64,000 bases of DNA from Agrobacterium tumefaciens. GTDB lineage: Bacteria; Pseudomonadota; Alphaproteobacteria; Rhizobiales; Rhizobiaceae. The DNA is taken from the NCBI RefSeq assembly GCF_005221325.1, contig NZ_CP039888.1, positions 868,001 through 932,000 on the forward strand, given 5' to 3'. Positions 8,686 to 17,985 of the stretch are shown here, piece by piece. Under the pieces are notes generated by a model, which worked only from the letters and a program-made list of their open reading frames with translations, was not told where the DNA came from and did not search any database. The position numbers and the translations under genes were made by a program. The number at the start of each line of letters is the position of its first letter. Positions within the stretch are counted from its first letter, which is position 1.

Positions 8686-8844
8686 TTACCCCCCTCTGTC
8701 CTGCCGGACATCTCCCCCTCAAGGGGGGAGATCGACTCGTGGATAGGTCTCGCCCATCTCAACGTTAGCGAATGAAGCGGTGGTAGCGCCTCCTGCCGAT
8801 CTCCCCCTTGAGGGGGAGATGCCCGGCAGGGCAGAGGGGGGTAA
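8686..8844. repeat. large imperfect inverted repeat (rhizobial intergenic palindrome)
   Basis: Two ~48-bp arms, 8686-8734 and 8797-8844, are near-perfect reverse complements. Each contains a CTGCCGG(A/G)CATCTCCCCC core and an internal CCCCCTCAAGGGGGGAG palindrome. The 62-bp centre is unrelated sequence. GC-rich elements with this core are common between genes in Agrobacterium, Rhizobium and Brucella and resemble the RIME-type mosaic elements; the name is from memory. No ORF is credible here. As RNA it could fold into a very stable cruciform-like structure at the 3' end of the efflux operon. Confidence 0.75.
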
Positions 8845-8875
8845 CCTCTCCGCAAACTCCGACCGCAAAAACCAA

Positions 8876-8910
8876 AAAACCCCGGATGTCGCCATCCGGG
8901 GTTTTCCTTT
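8876..8910 (-). terminator. intrinsic terminator of the ribosomal-protein operon
   Basis: A 9-bp perfect stem (8880-8888 / 8893-8901, CCCCGGATG) with a TCGC tetraloop. On the minus strand it is followed by TTTTTTGGTTTTT, a typical T-run just past the rplI stop. On the plus strand it is followed by TTTTCCTTTT, so it may work in both directions and also end the efflux transcript. Confidence 0.82.
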
Positions 8911-8929
8911 TGGCCGTTAAGCCAAAATC

Positions 8930-9505
8930 TTATTCGTCGTCTTCGTTGCCGTCAGCTTCCGGATCGAAGAAGTCTTCCGGACGCAGCGCGTCTTCGTCAA
9001 CGCCGTAGATGGCGTCAGCGGAGGTGAGGCTTTCGCCCTTGGACTGGCGTTCGGCTTCTTCGGCGGAACGGGCAACGTTCAGCTCGACCTGAAGCTCGAC
9101 TTCGGCGTGCAGGTGCAGGGTAACGTTGTGCAGGCCGATGGTCTTGATCGGCGTGTTCAGTTCAACCTGGTTGCGGCCGATGTTGAAGCCTTCCGCGCCG
9201 AGGATTTCGACGACGTCACGGGCGGCAACAGAACCGTACAGCTGGCCGGTTTCGCCAGCCGAACGGACGACGATGAAGGACTTGCCTTCGAGTGCTTCGG
9301 CAACCTTCTGGGCTTCCGACTTGCGCTCGAGGTTACGGGCTTCAAGCGTTGCGCGCTCGGTTTCGAAACGGGTCTTGTTGGCGGCGTTGGCGCGCAGCGC
9401 CTTGCCCTGCGGCAGCAGGAAGTTACGGGCATAACCGTCGCGAACCTTGACGGTCTCGCCCATCTGGCCGAGCTTGTTGATGCGTTCGAGAAGAATAACG
9501 TCCAT
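8930..9505 (-). CDS. rplI: 50S ribosomal protein L9
   Basis: 191 residues starting [19 protein letters not shown], the classic L9 N-terminal domain that binds 23S rRNA ([13 protein letters not shown]). A long connecting helix and the C-terminal domain ([14 protein letters not shown]) follow. An acidic tail of about 40 residues ([17 protein letters not shown] at the end) extends past the ~150-residue E. coli protein and is usual in rhizobia. The reading frame stays open far upstream to 9934, but ATG at 9505 with AAGGAT upstream is the family start. Confidence 0.96.
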   Translation of the reverse strand: MDVILLERINKLGQMGETVKVRDGYARNFLLPQGKALRANAANKTRFETERATLEARNLERKSEAQKVAEALEGKSFIVVRSAGETGQLYGSVAARDVVEILGAEGFNIGRNQVELNTPIKTIGLHNVTLHLHAEVELQVELNVARSAEEAERQSKGESLTSADAIYGVDEDALRPEDFFDPEADGNEDDE

Positions 9506-9519
9506 CTTCTTGATCCTTT

Positions 9520-10494
9520 CTATGGTTTGGTTTCGTTCGTTGTGTCGGTTTTCCGCGCCGGGGTGAGGGAGATCGTGCTGCGCACGTCGCTCAAGCCGAA
9601 CACGAGAATGATGAACAGCGGAAAGACAAAGACCGCCGAGAGATAAGCGAGGATGAGAACCGGCAGACGCCAGTCCTTTCCACGCGCGCGTTTGTGCAGC
9701 GAGGCGTAACCTGCCATAAGGAAGCCCGCGCCGAAGGTTCCGCAGATGACGGCACCAACCATGGCGGCGACGGCCCCGAAGAACATGGCGACGATGCCGC
9801 CGAGAAAGATGAAGATGGCATTGCGGTGCATGCGCAGCGCCGAAGCAATGTCTTCGCGCGGGCGAAGGCCCTTGCCGAAGGAGCCTACCAGCCGCGTTGC
9901 GAAATAATAGGCCGCAAACAAAAGAATGACCCAAAGACCGCCCTGAACGATGGGCAGCATCAGCACCAGCAGCGATTTCGTCTGGGCGAGCGCCTCGGCA
10001 TTGGGTTCGAACAAAGGTTCGCGGTTCTGCACCGAGGTCATCATGATATCGACCATGCGGGCGACGAGATCAGGACCGTAACCGATCATCCAGCCGAGAA
10101 TGACGACGGCGACAGAGACCAGAATGCAAAGATGCAGCACGATGCCGGAAAGCGGATACCAGGCGAGCAGATCGTCCGGGCCGCCGAGTTCAGACGCCGG
10201 ACGCGCCAGATTGGCAAGATGCGAAAGGTAGCCGGCCGGAATCAGCGTGAAGATCGCAATGGTCAGTGCGAAAAGCGGCGACATGACGAGCGCGCCGATG
10301 ATGGCCGTGGTGATGATCGCGATAATGGCGGCGCGGTTGCCCCAGCCCATGCCGGCGATGAAGATGGGCATGGCCGAACCGGCATAGAGCAGGAAAGAAA
10401 GCGACGACTGTGCCGTTGCGCCAAGCGTTAGAAACGCGGCGCATATGCCGGCGAGAACGCCGGAAATCAGCACTGTCTGGTTCAACTTCTGCAC
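9520..10494 (-). CDS. DUF2232 integral membrane protein between S18 and L9
   Basis: 324 residues with about eight to nine hydrophobic segments and no soluble domain. It matches the DUF2232 (YybS-like) family, which in Alphaproteobacteria sits between rpsR and rplI. The start is GTG at 10494 after AGGACA. Function is unknown. Spacing to rplI is 14 bp, so it is very probably cotranscribed with the ribosomal genes; the 184-bp gap to rpsR might allow a separate promoter. Confidence 0.8.
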   Translation of the reverse strand: MQKLNQTVLISGVLAGICAAFLTLGATAQSSLSFLLYAGSAMPIFIAGMGWGNRAAIIAIITTAIIGALVMSPLFALTIAIFTLIPAGYLSHLANLARPASELGGPDDLLAWYPLSGIVLHLCILVSVAVVILGWMIGYGPDLVARMVDIMMTSVQNREPLFEPNAEALAQTKSLLVLMLPIVQGGLWVILLFAAYYFATRLVGSFGKGLRPREDIASALRMHRNAIFIFLGGIVAMFFGAVAAMVGAVICGTFGAGFLMAGYASLHKRARGKDWRLPVLILAYLSAVFVFPLFIILVFGLSDVRSTISLTPARKTDTTNETKP

Positions 10495-10678
10495 TTCGCT
10501 GTCCTGCTGAAACTTAAGCAGTTAGAGGATCGCTCCTTAAGGAGCGTCGTCCCCAACATGGGTTTTTAGAGTATCGATCCGCGCCCAACGCGGAAGGATT
10601 ATAATCTCGACCCGCTGATTAAGAGTCAGCAGCTCGATAAAACGAGGCCGCGACAAAACGCAGCCTCGCTTCAATTCA

Positions 10679-10927
10679 TTACGCTACGACGTAAGGCAGC
10701 AGGCCGAGGAAACGGGCGCGCTTGATCGCCTGGGCGAGTTCGCGCTGCTTCTTCTGGGAAACGGCCGTGATGCGGGAAGGAACGATCTTGCCGCGCTCGG
10801 AAATGTAGCGCTGCAGCAGACGAACGTCCTTGTAGTCGATCTTCGGAGCGTTGGCGCCGGAGAAGGGGCACGTCTTGCGACGGCGGTGGAACGGGCGGCG
10901 TGCCTGGGAAGAGGAAGTATCAGCCAT
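10679..10927 (-). CDS. rpsR: 30S ribosomal protein S18
   Basis: 82 residues, [22 protein letters not shown] then [19 protein letters not shown] and [21 protein letters not shown], the S18 signature. It binds 16S rRNA together with S6 in the platform of the small subunit. It begins 13 bp after rpsF, and the two are surely cotranscribed. Length is normal. Confidence 0.97.
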   Translation of the reverse strand: MADTSSSQARRPFHRRRKTCPFSGANAPKIDYKDVRLLQRYISERGKIVPSRITAVSQKKQRELAQAIKRARFLGLLPYVVA

Positions 10928-10940
10928 TGGTCAATTCTCC

Positions 10941-11402
10941 TTATGCACGGTCTTCGCGCGGACGGCGCGGACGGTCTTCGCGGTCGCCGAAGCCACCTTC
11001 GCGCGGCGCGCGGGGACCACGATCTTCACGCGGGCCACGGTCCGGACGGTCGCCGTCACGGCGCGGGCGGTCGTCACGATCGCGCTTCTGCATCATCGCG
11101 GACGGGCCTTCTTCGTGGGCTTCGACGGCGATGGTCATGTAGCGAAGAACGTCTTCGTTGATGCGCATCTGGCGCTCGACTTCATGAACTGCAGCCGCCG
11201 GAGCGTCGATGTCCATGAGAGCGTAGTGAGCCTTGCGGTTCTTCTTGATGCGGTAGGTGAGGGACTTCAGACCCCAGTTCTCGACGCGTCCGACTTTACC
11301 GCCGAACGATTCGATAACGCCCTTGTACTGCTCGACAAGTGCGTCGACCTGCTGGGCAGAAATATCCTGCCGGGCAAGGAAGATGTGTTCGTAAAGAGCC
11401 AT
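10941..11402 (-). CDS. rpsF: 30S ribosomal protein S6 with long Arg/Asp-rich tail
   Basis: 153 residues. The first ~95 are the S6 fold ([35 protein letters not shown]). Residues ~105-153 are a low-complexity tail of RD, RP and GPR repeats, almost half charged. E. coli S6 ends in poly-Glu added by RimK; here the tail is mixed charge and encoded. Tails like this occur in other Rhizobiales. The 266 bp upstream, to the DUF2272 stop, should hold the operon promoter, but I cannot pick a convincing -35/-10. Confidence 0.95.
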   Translation of the reverse strand: MALYEHIFLARQDISAQQVDALVEQYKGVIESFGGKVGRVENWGLKSLTYRIKKNRKAHYALMDIDAPAAAVHEVERQMRINEDVLRYMTIAVEAHEEGPSAMMQKRDRDDRPRRDGDRPDRGPREDRGPRAPREGGFGDREDRPRRPREDRA

Positions 11403-11668
11403 TTAAGCTTTGCCTTTCTTGCGTTTCGTCCTTCACCCGGCAACGGCGCTAAGCCTCAACGACTGCTCCTGGTTAGGCGATGAAGCCTTAAAGCAAGAAA
11501 AGCGTTGTTCGAGACGGTCGAGAGCGGAGACACGGGAGGCCGGAAAAACCTTATGGTTCCTGCTGTTTCGTTACCGAAACCAGCCCTCCGTTCAGCCACC
11601 AGCCAATTGGACCGGGTGTTGTGAACAGCGCGCTTATACGGATTTTTCGCGTTTTGGCAATGGCTTTG

Positions 11669-12304
11669 TCAGTGAAGCGCGTTTTTCTTCAGAACGACGA
11701 ACCATTTATGCTTGGTATCGGCGATGTGGCCGCTTTCACTGAGCGGGATCGTTTTCTTCGTCACAGAGTCGAGAACGTTGAAGCCTATGACGTCGATTTC
11801 GCCCGGCCGCCTGGCGACGACAATATCGGTGTGCGACTTATAGCTGCCGACCTTGTCGTAGTAACCCTGGGCCTGCTGAAAACTGACCTTGTCATAGGTG
11901 TAGCCGACGACATCGCCGACATCCGGGGTCGCGCCGGCCTCCTTCAGCCGGTATCCGTGGTAGAGGGCATTTGGCGAGTTTTGCTGGCGCGCCTTTATGA
12001 AATGGCGAATCCATACGGAATGCGATTCCGCGAATGGAAACTCTTTCTTGCTGAATTGCGCGGCATGGAAGACATAGGAAATTCCGACGGCTGACCAGAA
12101 ATAGTGGTCGTTCATAATATCGTCTTCTGTCGGCGTCCCGCCTCCGACGGCATTATAGTTCTTGATGACGTATTTTGCGAATATGGGATCGTCATCCTTG
12201 TGCCGGATGTGCTTGGATCCAGTAGAGACGTTCCATGTGGACCTTCCCCAGTGGTTCCACTCCTGATCGGTAATATTGAGAATATCTGCGACTGTCTTGG
12301 CCAT
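11669..12304 (-). CDS. DUF2272-family protein (putative NlpC/P60-like fold)
   Basis: 211 residues, no signal peptide or membrane segment and no cysteine. HYFWSAVGISYVF (~residue 67), HSVWIRHF and YKSHTDIVVAR resemble the DUF2272 family, which is remotely related to NlpC/P60 peptidases and carries a WSA motif where those enzymes have their catalytic Cys, plus a conserved His. Here Ser stands in that position. A GGGAG site 6 nt before the ATG supports the start. Coding sequence and both flanks are more AT-rich than the neighbours, and a strong terminator separates it from the upstream gene, so it is transcribed alone and may be acquired. Function is unknown; cell-wall or amide chemistry is only a guess. 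Confidence 0.6.
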   Translation of the reverse strand: MAKTVADILNITDQEWNHWGRSTWNVSTGSKHIRHKDDDPIFAKYVIKNYNAVGGGTPTEDDIMNDHYFWSAVGISYVFHAAQFSKKEFPFAESHSVWIRHFIKARQQNSPNALYHGYRLKEAGATPDVGDVVGYTYDKVSFQQAQGYYDKVGSYKSHTDIVVARRPGEIDVIGFNVLDSVTKKTIPLSESGHIADTKHKWFVVLKKNALH

Positions 12305-12362
12305 CGAATTCTCCCAATTGTAGTATATTTGTTGTTTTTGTGAAAAATCCAGTCAATTCTTC

Positions 12363-12411
12363 TATGAAAATAAAAAGTTCACCGGAGCATATCGATATAT
12401 GCGCCGGTGAA
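12363..12411 (-). terminator. strong intrinsic terminator after the aldo/keto reductase gene
   Basis: 15-bp arms (12378-12392 and 12397-12411, with one mismatch) and a CGAT loop. On the minus strand the hairpin is followed by CTTTTTATTTT. It lies about 70 nt past the reductase stop and isolates the DUF2272 gene from read-through. Confidence 0.8.
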
Positions 12412-12478
12412 CGTGATAATACAGAATTTAATCAGTATTGAAAGATGGTTTTATTTGAATTTCCGGTCTGAAACTGGT

Positions 12479-13522
<1,044 letters not shown>

Positions 13523-13742
13523 GGAGGTATCCCGGTGCTTGGCCAGTTTTGGAAGGTGGTGTGAAACTAATCGGGAATTGCCGCAGTGCAAGAAAAAATA
13601 TGACTAAAAGAAAGGGGAAAACAGGTTTGTAAAACCCCGGGCAATGGCCCGTTATAGGGCTTCAAGCTTGACTTCGCTGGCGGGAATGTGAATGGAAGTC
13701 CGAAAGAATAAAGGCAAGGCCAGACAAGAAGGACGACATCCC

Positions 13743-14687
13743 ATGGGTATTGCATTCACATTTCCCGGTCAGGGAAGCCAGACCGTTGGTATGGGCAAGG
13801 AGCTGGCGGACACCTATCCGGAAGCGCGCGCCGTGTTCCAGGAAGTCGATGAGGCGCTCGACCAGAAGCTTTCCGACATCATGTGGAACGGGCCGGAAGA
13901 GACGCTGACGCTGACCGCGAACGCCCAGCCGGCCCTCATGGCCGTCTCGATGGCTGTCATGCGCGTTCTGGAAGCGCGTGGCCTGAAGCTGTCCGATACG
14001 GTTTCTTATGTCGCGGGACATTCGCTCGGCGAATATTCGGCGCTTTGTGCAGCCGGCACCTTCTCGGTTGCCGATACTGCCCGTCTTCTGCGCATTCGCG
14101 GCAATGCCATGCAGGCCGCCGTGCCGGTCGGCGAGGGCGCCATGGCTGCCATCATCGGGCTCGAGCACGATGCGGTTTCCGCCATCTGCGAGGAAGCCGG
14201 CATTCTCGGCGTTTGCCAGATCGCCAATGACAATGGCGGCGGCCAGCTGGTCATTTCCGGCGGCAAGGCCGCTGTCGAGAAAGCCGCCGCGATCGCTTCC
14301 GAAAAGGGCGCCAAGCGCGCCATCATGCTTCCCGTTTCCGCACCCTTCCACTCCGCGCTGATGGCGCCGGCGGCAGAAGCGATGCGCGAGGCGCTGGCGA
14401 AAGTCGAAAAGCACAATCCGGTGGTGCCTGTTATTGCCAATGTCCGCGCCGCTCCCGTTTCCGATGCCAATGAGATCGCCGCCTTGCTGGTCGAGCAGGT
14501 GACGGGCCAGGTGCGCTGGCGTGAGACGGTGGAATGGTTTGCCGCCAACAATATCACGCAGCTTTACGAGATCGGCTCCGGCAAGGTGCTGACGGGCCTT
14601 GCCCGCCGCATCGACAAAACGGTGAGCGGCGTTGCCGTTAATGGTGCGGCCGATATCGACGAGCTTCTTGCCACGCTTATCGGCTGA
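13743..14687 (+). CDS. fabD: malonyl-CoA:ACP transacylase
   Basis: Loads malonyl groups onto acyl carrier protein for fatty-acid elongation. 314 residues. FPGQGSQTVGMG at the start, the nucleophile elbow GHSLGEYSAL (S94), R119 in RIRGNAMQ, and H203 in APFHSALM form the known active site. ATG at 13743 is the family start, following GAAGGACG. It leads the fab cluster. Confidence 0.96.
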   Translation: MGIAFTFPGQGSQTVGMGKELADTYPEARAVFQEVDEALDQKLSDIMWNGPEETLTLTANAQPALMAVSMAVMRVLEARGLKLSDTVSYVAGHSLGEYSALCAAGTFSVADTARLLRIRGNAMQAAVPVGEGAMAAIIGLEHDAVSAICEEAGILGVCQIANDNGGGQLVISGGKAAVEKAAAIASEKGAKRAIMLPVSAPFHSALMAPAAEAMREALAKVEKHNPVVPVIANVRAAPVSDANEIAALLVEQVTGQVRWRETVEWFAANNITQLYEIGSGKVLTGLARRIDKTVSGVAVNGAADIDELLATLIG

Positions 14688-14688
14688 G

Positions 14689-14720
14689 GCGGGCTTCGCC
14701 CCGCACCGGCTTTTTATTTT
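14689..14720 (+). terminator. possible terminator/attenuator between fabD and fabG
   Basis: A short GCGGG/CCCGC stem (14689-14693 / 14700-14704) is followed, after six bases, by TTTTTATTTTT at 14711. The stem is only 5 bp, so read-through into fabG is likely and it may act as an attenuator. Confidence 0.4.
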
Positions 14721-14783
14721 TGACAATTCCCGATGCAGAACCGCAAAACTACCCGCGGACTTGCCATAAAGAAGGAACGGACA

Positions 14784-15521
14784 ATGTTTGATCTGACAGG
14801 CCGCAAGGCTCTCGTAACCGGCGCGACCGGCGGCATCGGCGAAGAAATCGCCCGCCTTCTGCACAGCCAGGGCGCAACCGTTGGCCTGCACGGCACGCGC
14901 GTTGAAAAGCTCGAGGCGCTGGCGGCGGAACTTGGCGACCGCGTCAAGATTTTCCCGGCCAACCTTGCCGATCGCGCCGAAGTCAAGGCGCTGGGCGAAA
15001 AGGCCGAAGCCGAGCTGGAAGGCGTCGACATTCTCGTCAACAATGCCGGCATCACCAAGGACGGTCTCTTCGTGCGCATGAGCGACGAGGACTGGGACAA
15101 CGTCATCGAGGTGAACCTGACGGCGATGTTCCGCCTGACGCGTGAACTGACGCATCCGATGATGCGCCGCCGTTTCGGCCGTATCATCAACATCACCTCC
15201 ATCGTCGGCGTCACCGGCAATCCCGGTCAGGCCAACTATTGCGCCTCCAAGGCTGGCATGATCGGTTTTTCGAAGTCTCTGGCGCAGGAAATCGCCACCC
15301 GCAACGTCACGGTCAACTGCGTGGCGCCAGGCTTCATCGAAAGCGCGATGACCGGCAAGCTGAACGACAAGCAGAAAGACGCCATCATGGGCGCCATTCC
15401 CATGAAGCGCATGGGCACCGGCGCCGAGGTCGCGTCGGCCGTTCTTTACCTGGCTTCCAACGAGGCGGGCTACATGACCGGCCAGACCCTGCACGTCAAC
15501 GGCGGCATGGCGATGATCTGA
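14784..15521 (+). CDS. fabG: 3-oxoacyl-[ACP] reductase
   Basis: NADPH-dependent reduction of 3-ketoacyl-ACP. 245 residues. Nucleotide site TGATGGIGEEIA (12-23), NNAG (87-90), and the catalytic tetrad N111, S139, Y152, K156 (NYCASKAG). The C-terminal VNGGMAMI is typical. ATG at 14784 follows AAGGAACGG. A GC hairpin overlaps its stop codon (15520-15538) without a T-run. Confidence 0.96.
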   Translation: MFDLTGRKALVTGATGGIGEEIARLLHSQGATVGLHGTRVEKLEALAAELGDRVKIFPANLADRAEVKALGEKAEAELEGVDILVNNAGITKDGLFVRMSDEDWDNVIEVNLTAMFRLTRELTHPMMRRRFGRIINITSIVGVTGNPGQANYCASKAGMIGFSKSLAQEIATRNVTVNCVAPGFIESAMTGKLNDKQKDAIMGAIPMKRMGTGAEVASAVLYLASNEAGYMTGQTLHVNGGMAMI

Positions 15522-15872
15522 CGGCGCTCCACGCCGTCGTGAAAAGGATTGCGGCGCTGTTTAAGCACCTTGTTGGGTAGCTTGCGCCGCAAGGCCCCGC
15601 TTGCCGGTTTTCGGCGAAATTGCCTGTCATACGCTGTGCTTAGCGCGTTTTCAGGCTTTTCGACCGATTGAAACCATGTTAAGCGGGCCAAGACTGTGAA
15701 CAGTCGTCCCGGAGAGACAGGAAGCCGTTGCGATTTTGCGTGACGATGTCTAGCTTGGACCGGGTTGAACGGGTTTGCCAGCGGTGCCGGATTTGAACGG
15801 CGCATGAGGGCTTCTAACAGGGCAGGGTGCCGAAAGGCATTCCCTTTCAAAATAAAGGTCGAGGAAACCGAC
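15522..15872. promoter_or_regulatory. fabG-acpP intergenic region with acpP leader
   Basis: 351 bp. It starts with the GACGGCG/CGCCGTC hairpin at 15520-15538. The rest must hold the strong acpP promoter, but I cannot assign boxes with confidence. The leader ends AAAATAAAGGTCGAGG before the acpP ATG. Both strands have open frames here, but none has a plausible start or composition. Confidence 0.4.
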
Positions 15873-16109
15873 ATGAGCGATATCGCAGAACGCGTAAAGA
15901 AAATTGTAATTGATCATCTTGGCGTTGACGCCGACAAGGTTGTCGAAGGCGCCAGCTTCATTGACGATCTGGGCGCTGATTCGCTCGACACCGTTGAACT
16001 GGTCATGGCTTTCGAAGAAGAATTCGGTGTTGAAATTCCCGACGACGCAGCTGACTCGATCCTGACTGTCGGCGACGCCGTCAAGTTCATCGAGAAGGCC
16101 CAGGCCTGA
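15873..16109 (+). CDS. acpP: acyl carrier protein
   Basis: 78 residues, strongly acidic. The phosphopantetheine attachment serine is S37 in the DSL motif of [12 protein letters not shown]. It carries growing acyl chains between FabD, FabG, FabF and the lipid A and phospholipid acyltransferases. ATG at 15873 with GAGGAAA upstream. A separate promoter upstream and a strong terminator downstream suggest it is expressed as its own abundant transcript. Confidence 0.97.
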   Translation: MSDIAERVKKIVIDHLGVDADKVVEGASFIDDLGADSLDTVELVMAFEEEFGVEIPDDAADSILTVGDAVKFIEKAQA

Positions 16110-16145
16110 TCGACCTTCATCGGGAAGGTGACATATCTTCCCGTC

Positions 16146-16176
16146 TTGGCCCGGCTTGTCCGGGCCAATGTTTTAT
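16146..16176 (+). terminator. intrinsic terminator of acpP
   Basis: A perfect 9-bp stem TTGGCCCGG / CCGGGCCAA (16146-16154, 16160-16168), 5-nt loop, then TGTTTTAT. A second, weaker hairpin CGGGAAGG/TCTTCCCG lies just before it. Confidence 0.85.
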
Positions 16177-16360
16177 AGGCAGACGGTAGGTGTTCCGAAA
16201 GGCGCGCTTTCCTGCTGTCGCAAGGGTCACGGGCCGCAACAACGCCGCCTGTAACCTTCATGCAAAGATTTAGACATACTGCAGCCTGCCGTTAGTGCCA
16301 TCCCATGGTGCCCGGTGTTGCAGAAAGACCGATGATTTGGATAAGGGCGGAGCATTGGCG

Positions 16361-17623
16361 ATGAGGCGTGTCGTTATCACCGGTACCGGCATGGTATCTC
16401 CTCTTGGATGCGGAACGGAAGTGACCTGGGAGCGGCTTTTGGCCGGCCAGAACGGCGCCCGTCTCGTGACTGAATTCGAAGTCGAAGACCTGCCCGCAAA
16501 GATCGCCTGCCGCATTCCCGTCGGCGACGGCTCCAACGGCACCTTCAATGCTGATGACTGGATGGAGCCGAAGGAACAACGCAAGATCGATCCTTTCATC
16601 CTGTACGGTATGGCCGCCGCCGACATGGCGCTTGCCGACGCAAACTGGCATCCGGAAACGGATGACGACCAGATCGCCACCGGCGTTCTGATCGGCTCCG
16701 GCATCGGCGGTCTGGAAGGCATTGTCGAGGCGGGTTACACGCTGCGCGACAAGGGTCCCCGTCGCATTTCGCCATTTTTCATTCCCGGCCGTCTGATCAA
16801 CCTCGTATCCGGCCAGGTTTCCATTCGCCACAAGCTGCGCGGCCCGAATCATTCCGTGGTAACGGCCTGCTCGACTGGCGCACACGCTATCGGCGACGCC
16901 GCCCGGCTGATCGCGCTCGGCGATGCCGAGGTCATGGTCGCCGGTGGTGCCGAATCGCCGGTCTGCCGCATTGCGCTTGCCGGCTTTGCCGCCTGCAAGG
17001 CGCTTTCCACCCAGCACAATGACGATCCTCAGAAGGCCTCGCGTCCCTATGACCGCGACCGCGACGGTTTCGTCATGGGCGAGGGCGCCGGCATCGTGGT
17101 TCTCGAAGAACTCGAGCACGCCAAGGCGCGTGGCGCTAAGATTTACGCCGAAGTCGTGGGCTACGGCCTTTCCGGTGATGCCTACCACATCACGGCTCCC
17201 TCCGAGGACGGAGACGGCGCGTACCGCTGCATGGCCATGGCGCTGAAACGTGCGGGCCTCACGCCTGACGATATCGACTATATCAATGCCCACGGCACCT
17301 CCACCATGGCCGACACGATCGAGCTTGGCGCGGTCGAACGGCTCGTCGGCGAATCGGCTCCGAAGATTTCCATGTCGTCCACCAAGTCGGCCACCGGCCA
17401 CCTGCTGGGTGCTGCAGGTGCCATCGAGGCGATTTTCGCCACTCTTGCCATCCGCGACAACATCGTTCCGCCGACGCTCAACCTCGACAATCCCGATGTC
17501 GACACGAAGATCGACCTCGTGCCGCATAAGGCACGCAAGCGGCAGGTCAATGTGGCGCTTTCGAATTCCTTCGGTTTTGGCGGCACTAACGCCTCGCTCG
17601 TGCTGCGCCGTTACGAAGCATAA
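16361..17623 (+). CDS. fabF: 3-oxoacyl-[ACP] synthase II
   Basis: Condensing enzyme of fatty-acid elongation. 420 residues from MRRVVITGTGMVSPLG. Active-site C170 (TACSTGAH), H311 (NAHGTST), K342 and H347 (KSATGHLLGAAG) are all in place; the C-terminal GFGGTNASLVLRR is typical. ATG at 16361 follows GGGCGGAG. About 185 bp separate it from the acpP terminator, so it probably has its own promoter. Confidence 0.96.
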   Translation: MRRVVITGTGMVSPLGCGTEVTWERLLAGQNGARLVTEFEVEDLPAKIACRIPVGDGSNGTFNADDWMEPKEQRKIDPFILYGMAAADMALADANWHPETDDDQIATGVLIGSGIGGLEGIVEAGYTLRDKGPRRISPFFIPGRLINLVSGQVSIRHKLRGPNHSVVTACSTGAHAIGDAARLIALGDAEVMVAGGAESPVCRIALAGFAACKALSTQHNDDPQKASRPYDRDRDGFVMGEGAGIVVLEELEHAKARGAKIYAEVVGYGLSGDAYHITAPSEDGDGAYRCMAMALKRAGLTPDDIDYINAHGTSTMADTIELGAVERLVGESAPKISMSSTKSATGHLLGAAGAIEAIFATLAIRDNIVPPTLNLDNPDVDTKIDLVPHKARKRQVNVALSNSFGFGGTNASLVLRRYEA

Positions 17624-17648
17624 TCGCGACGGCAGTTTGCCGTCGCGA
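17624..17648 (+). terminator. hairpin directly after fabF stop
   Basis: A perfect 11-bp inverted repeat TCGCGACGGCA / TGCCGTCGCGA with a 3-nt loop begins on the base after the TAA. There is no T-run, so it may stabilise the mRNA end or act as a weak or Rho-assisted terminator. Confidence 0.5.
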
Positions 17649-17985
17649 TGGTGTCCGTGCCACAAACTGTCCAAGGCGGTTGCGGCGTTCTCCTGCCGGA
17701 CGCTGACAAGGATGTTCTTTCCTTTGAAGAACGTATTGCGGCTTGCGAAAGCCATTCCGATTTTCGCGCCGATATTGTAGTCGTTTATGGAAGGCGTTTG
17801 CCGGGCCGGGTGATTTCCGGCTGCGGGCGGCTTCCTCCATCGGCTTTGTCCGAAACGATGTTCGTGAAGCGCAATATCAGGGCTTCACGATATCTCCATG
17901 TGGTGCGGGACGGCATTCCGAACCTGTTTTTGCCGCATTACCTGCGCAAAAAGCGCTGACAACGCCGAACTGAAAAGGACCGACG
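17649..17985. promoter_or_regulatory. fabF-mltG intergenic region
   Basis: 337 bp with no credible gene. Open frames on both strands lack ribosome-binding sites and family resemblance. It should contain the mltG promoter. A purine-rich CTGAAAAGGACCGACG precedes the mltG GTG. Confidence 0.4.

Noticed and set aside
8686..8844. Repeat considered as a CRISPR array or insertion sequence
   Set aside because: Only two inverted arms, no regular spacers, no transposase and no visible target duplication.
13662..15494. 610-codon minus-strand frame opposite fabD-fabG
   Set aside because: Antisense to two unambiguous enzymes; no start signal, no domain.
15470..15874. 134-codon minus-strand frame over the acpP leader
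   Set aside because: Runs antisense across the fabG end and acpP start; no motif.
17648..17959. 103-codon frame between fabF and mltG
   Set aside because: No ribosome-binding site and starts inside the fabF hairpin; overlapping frames on both strands are equally open.
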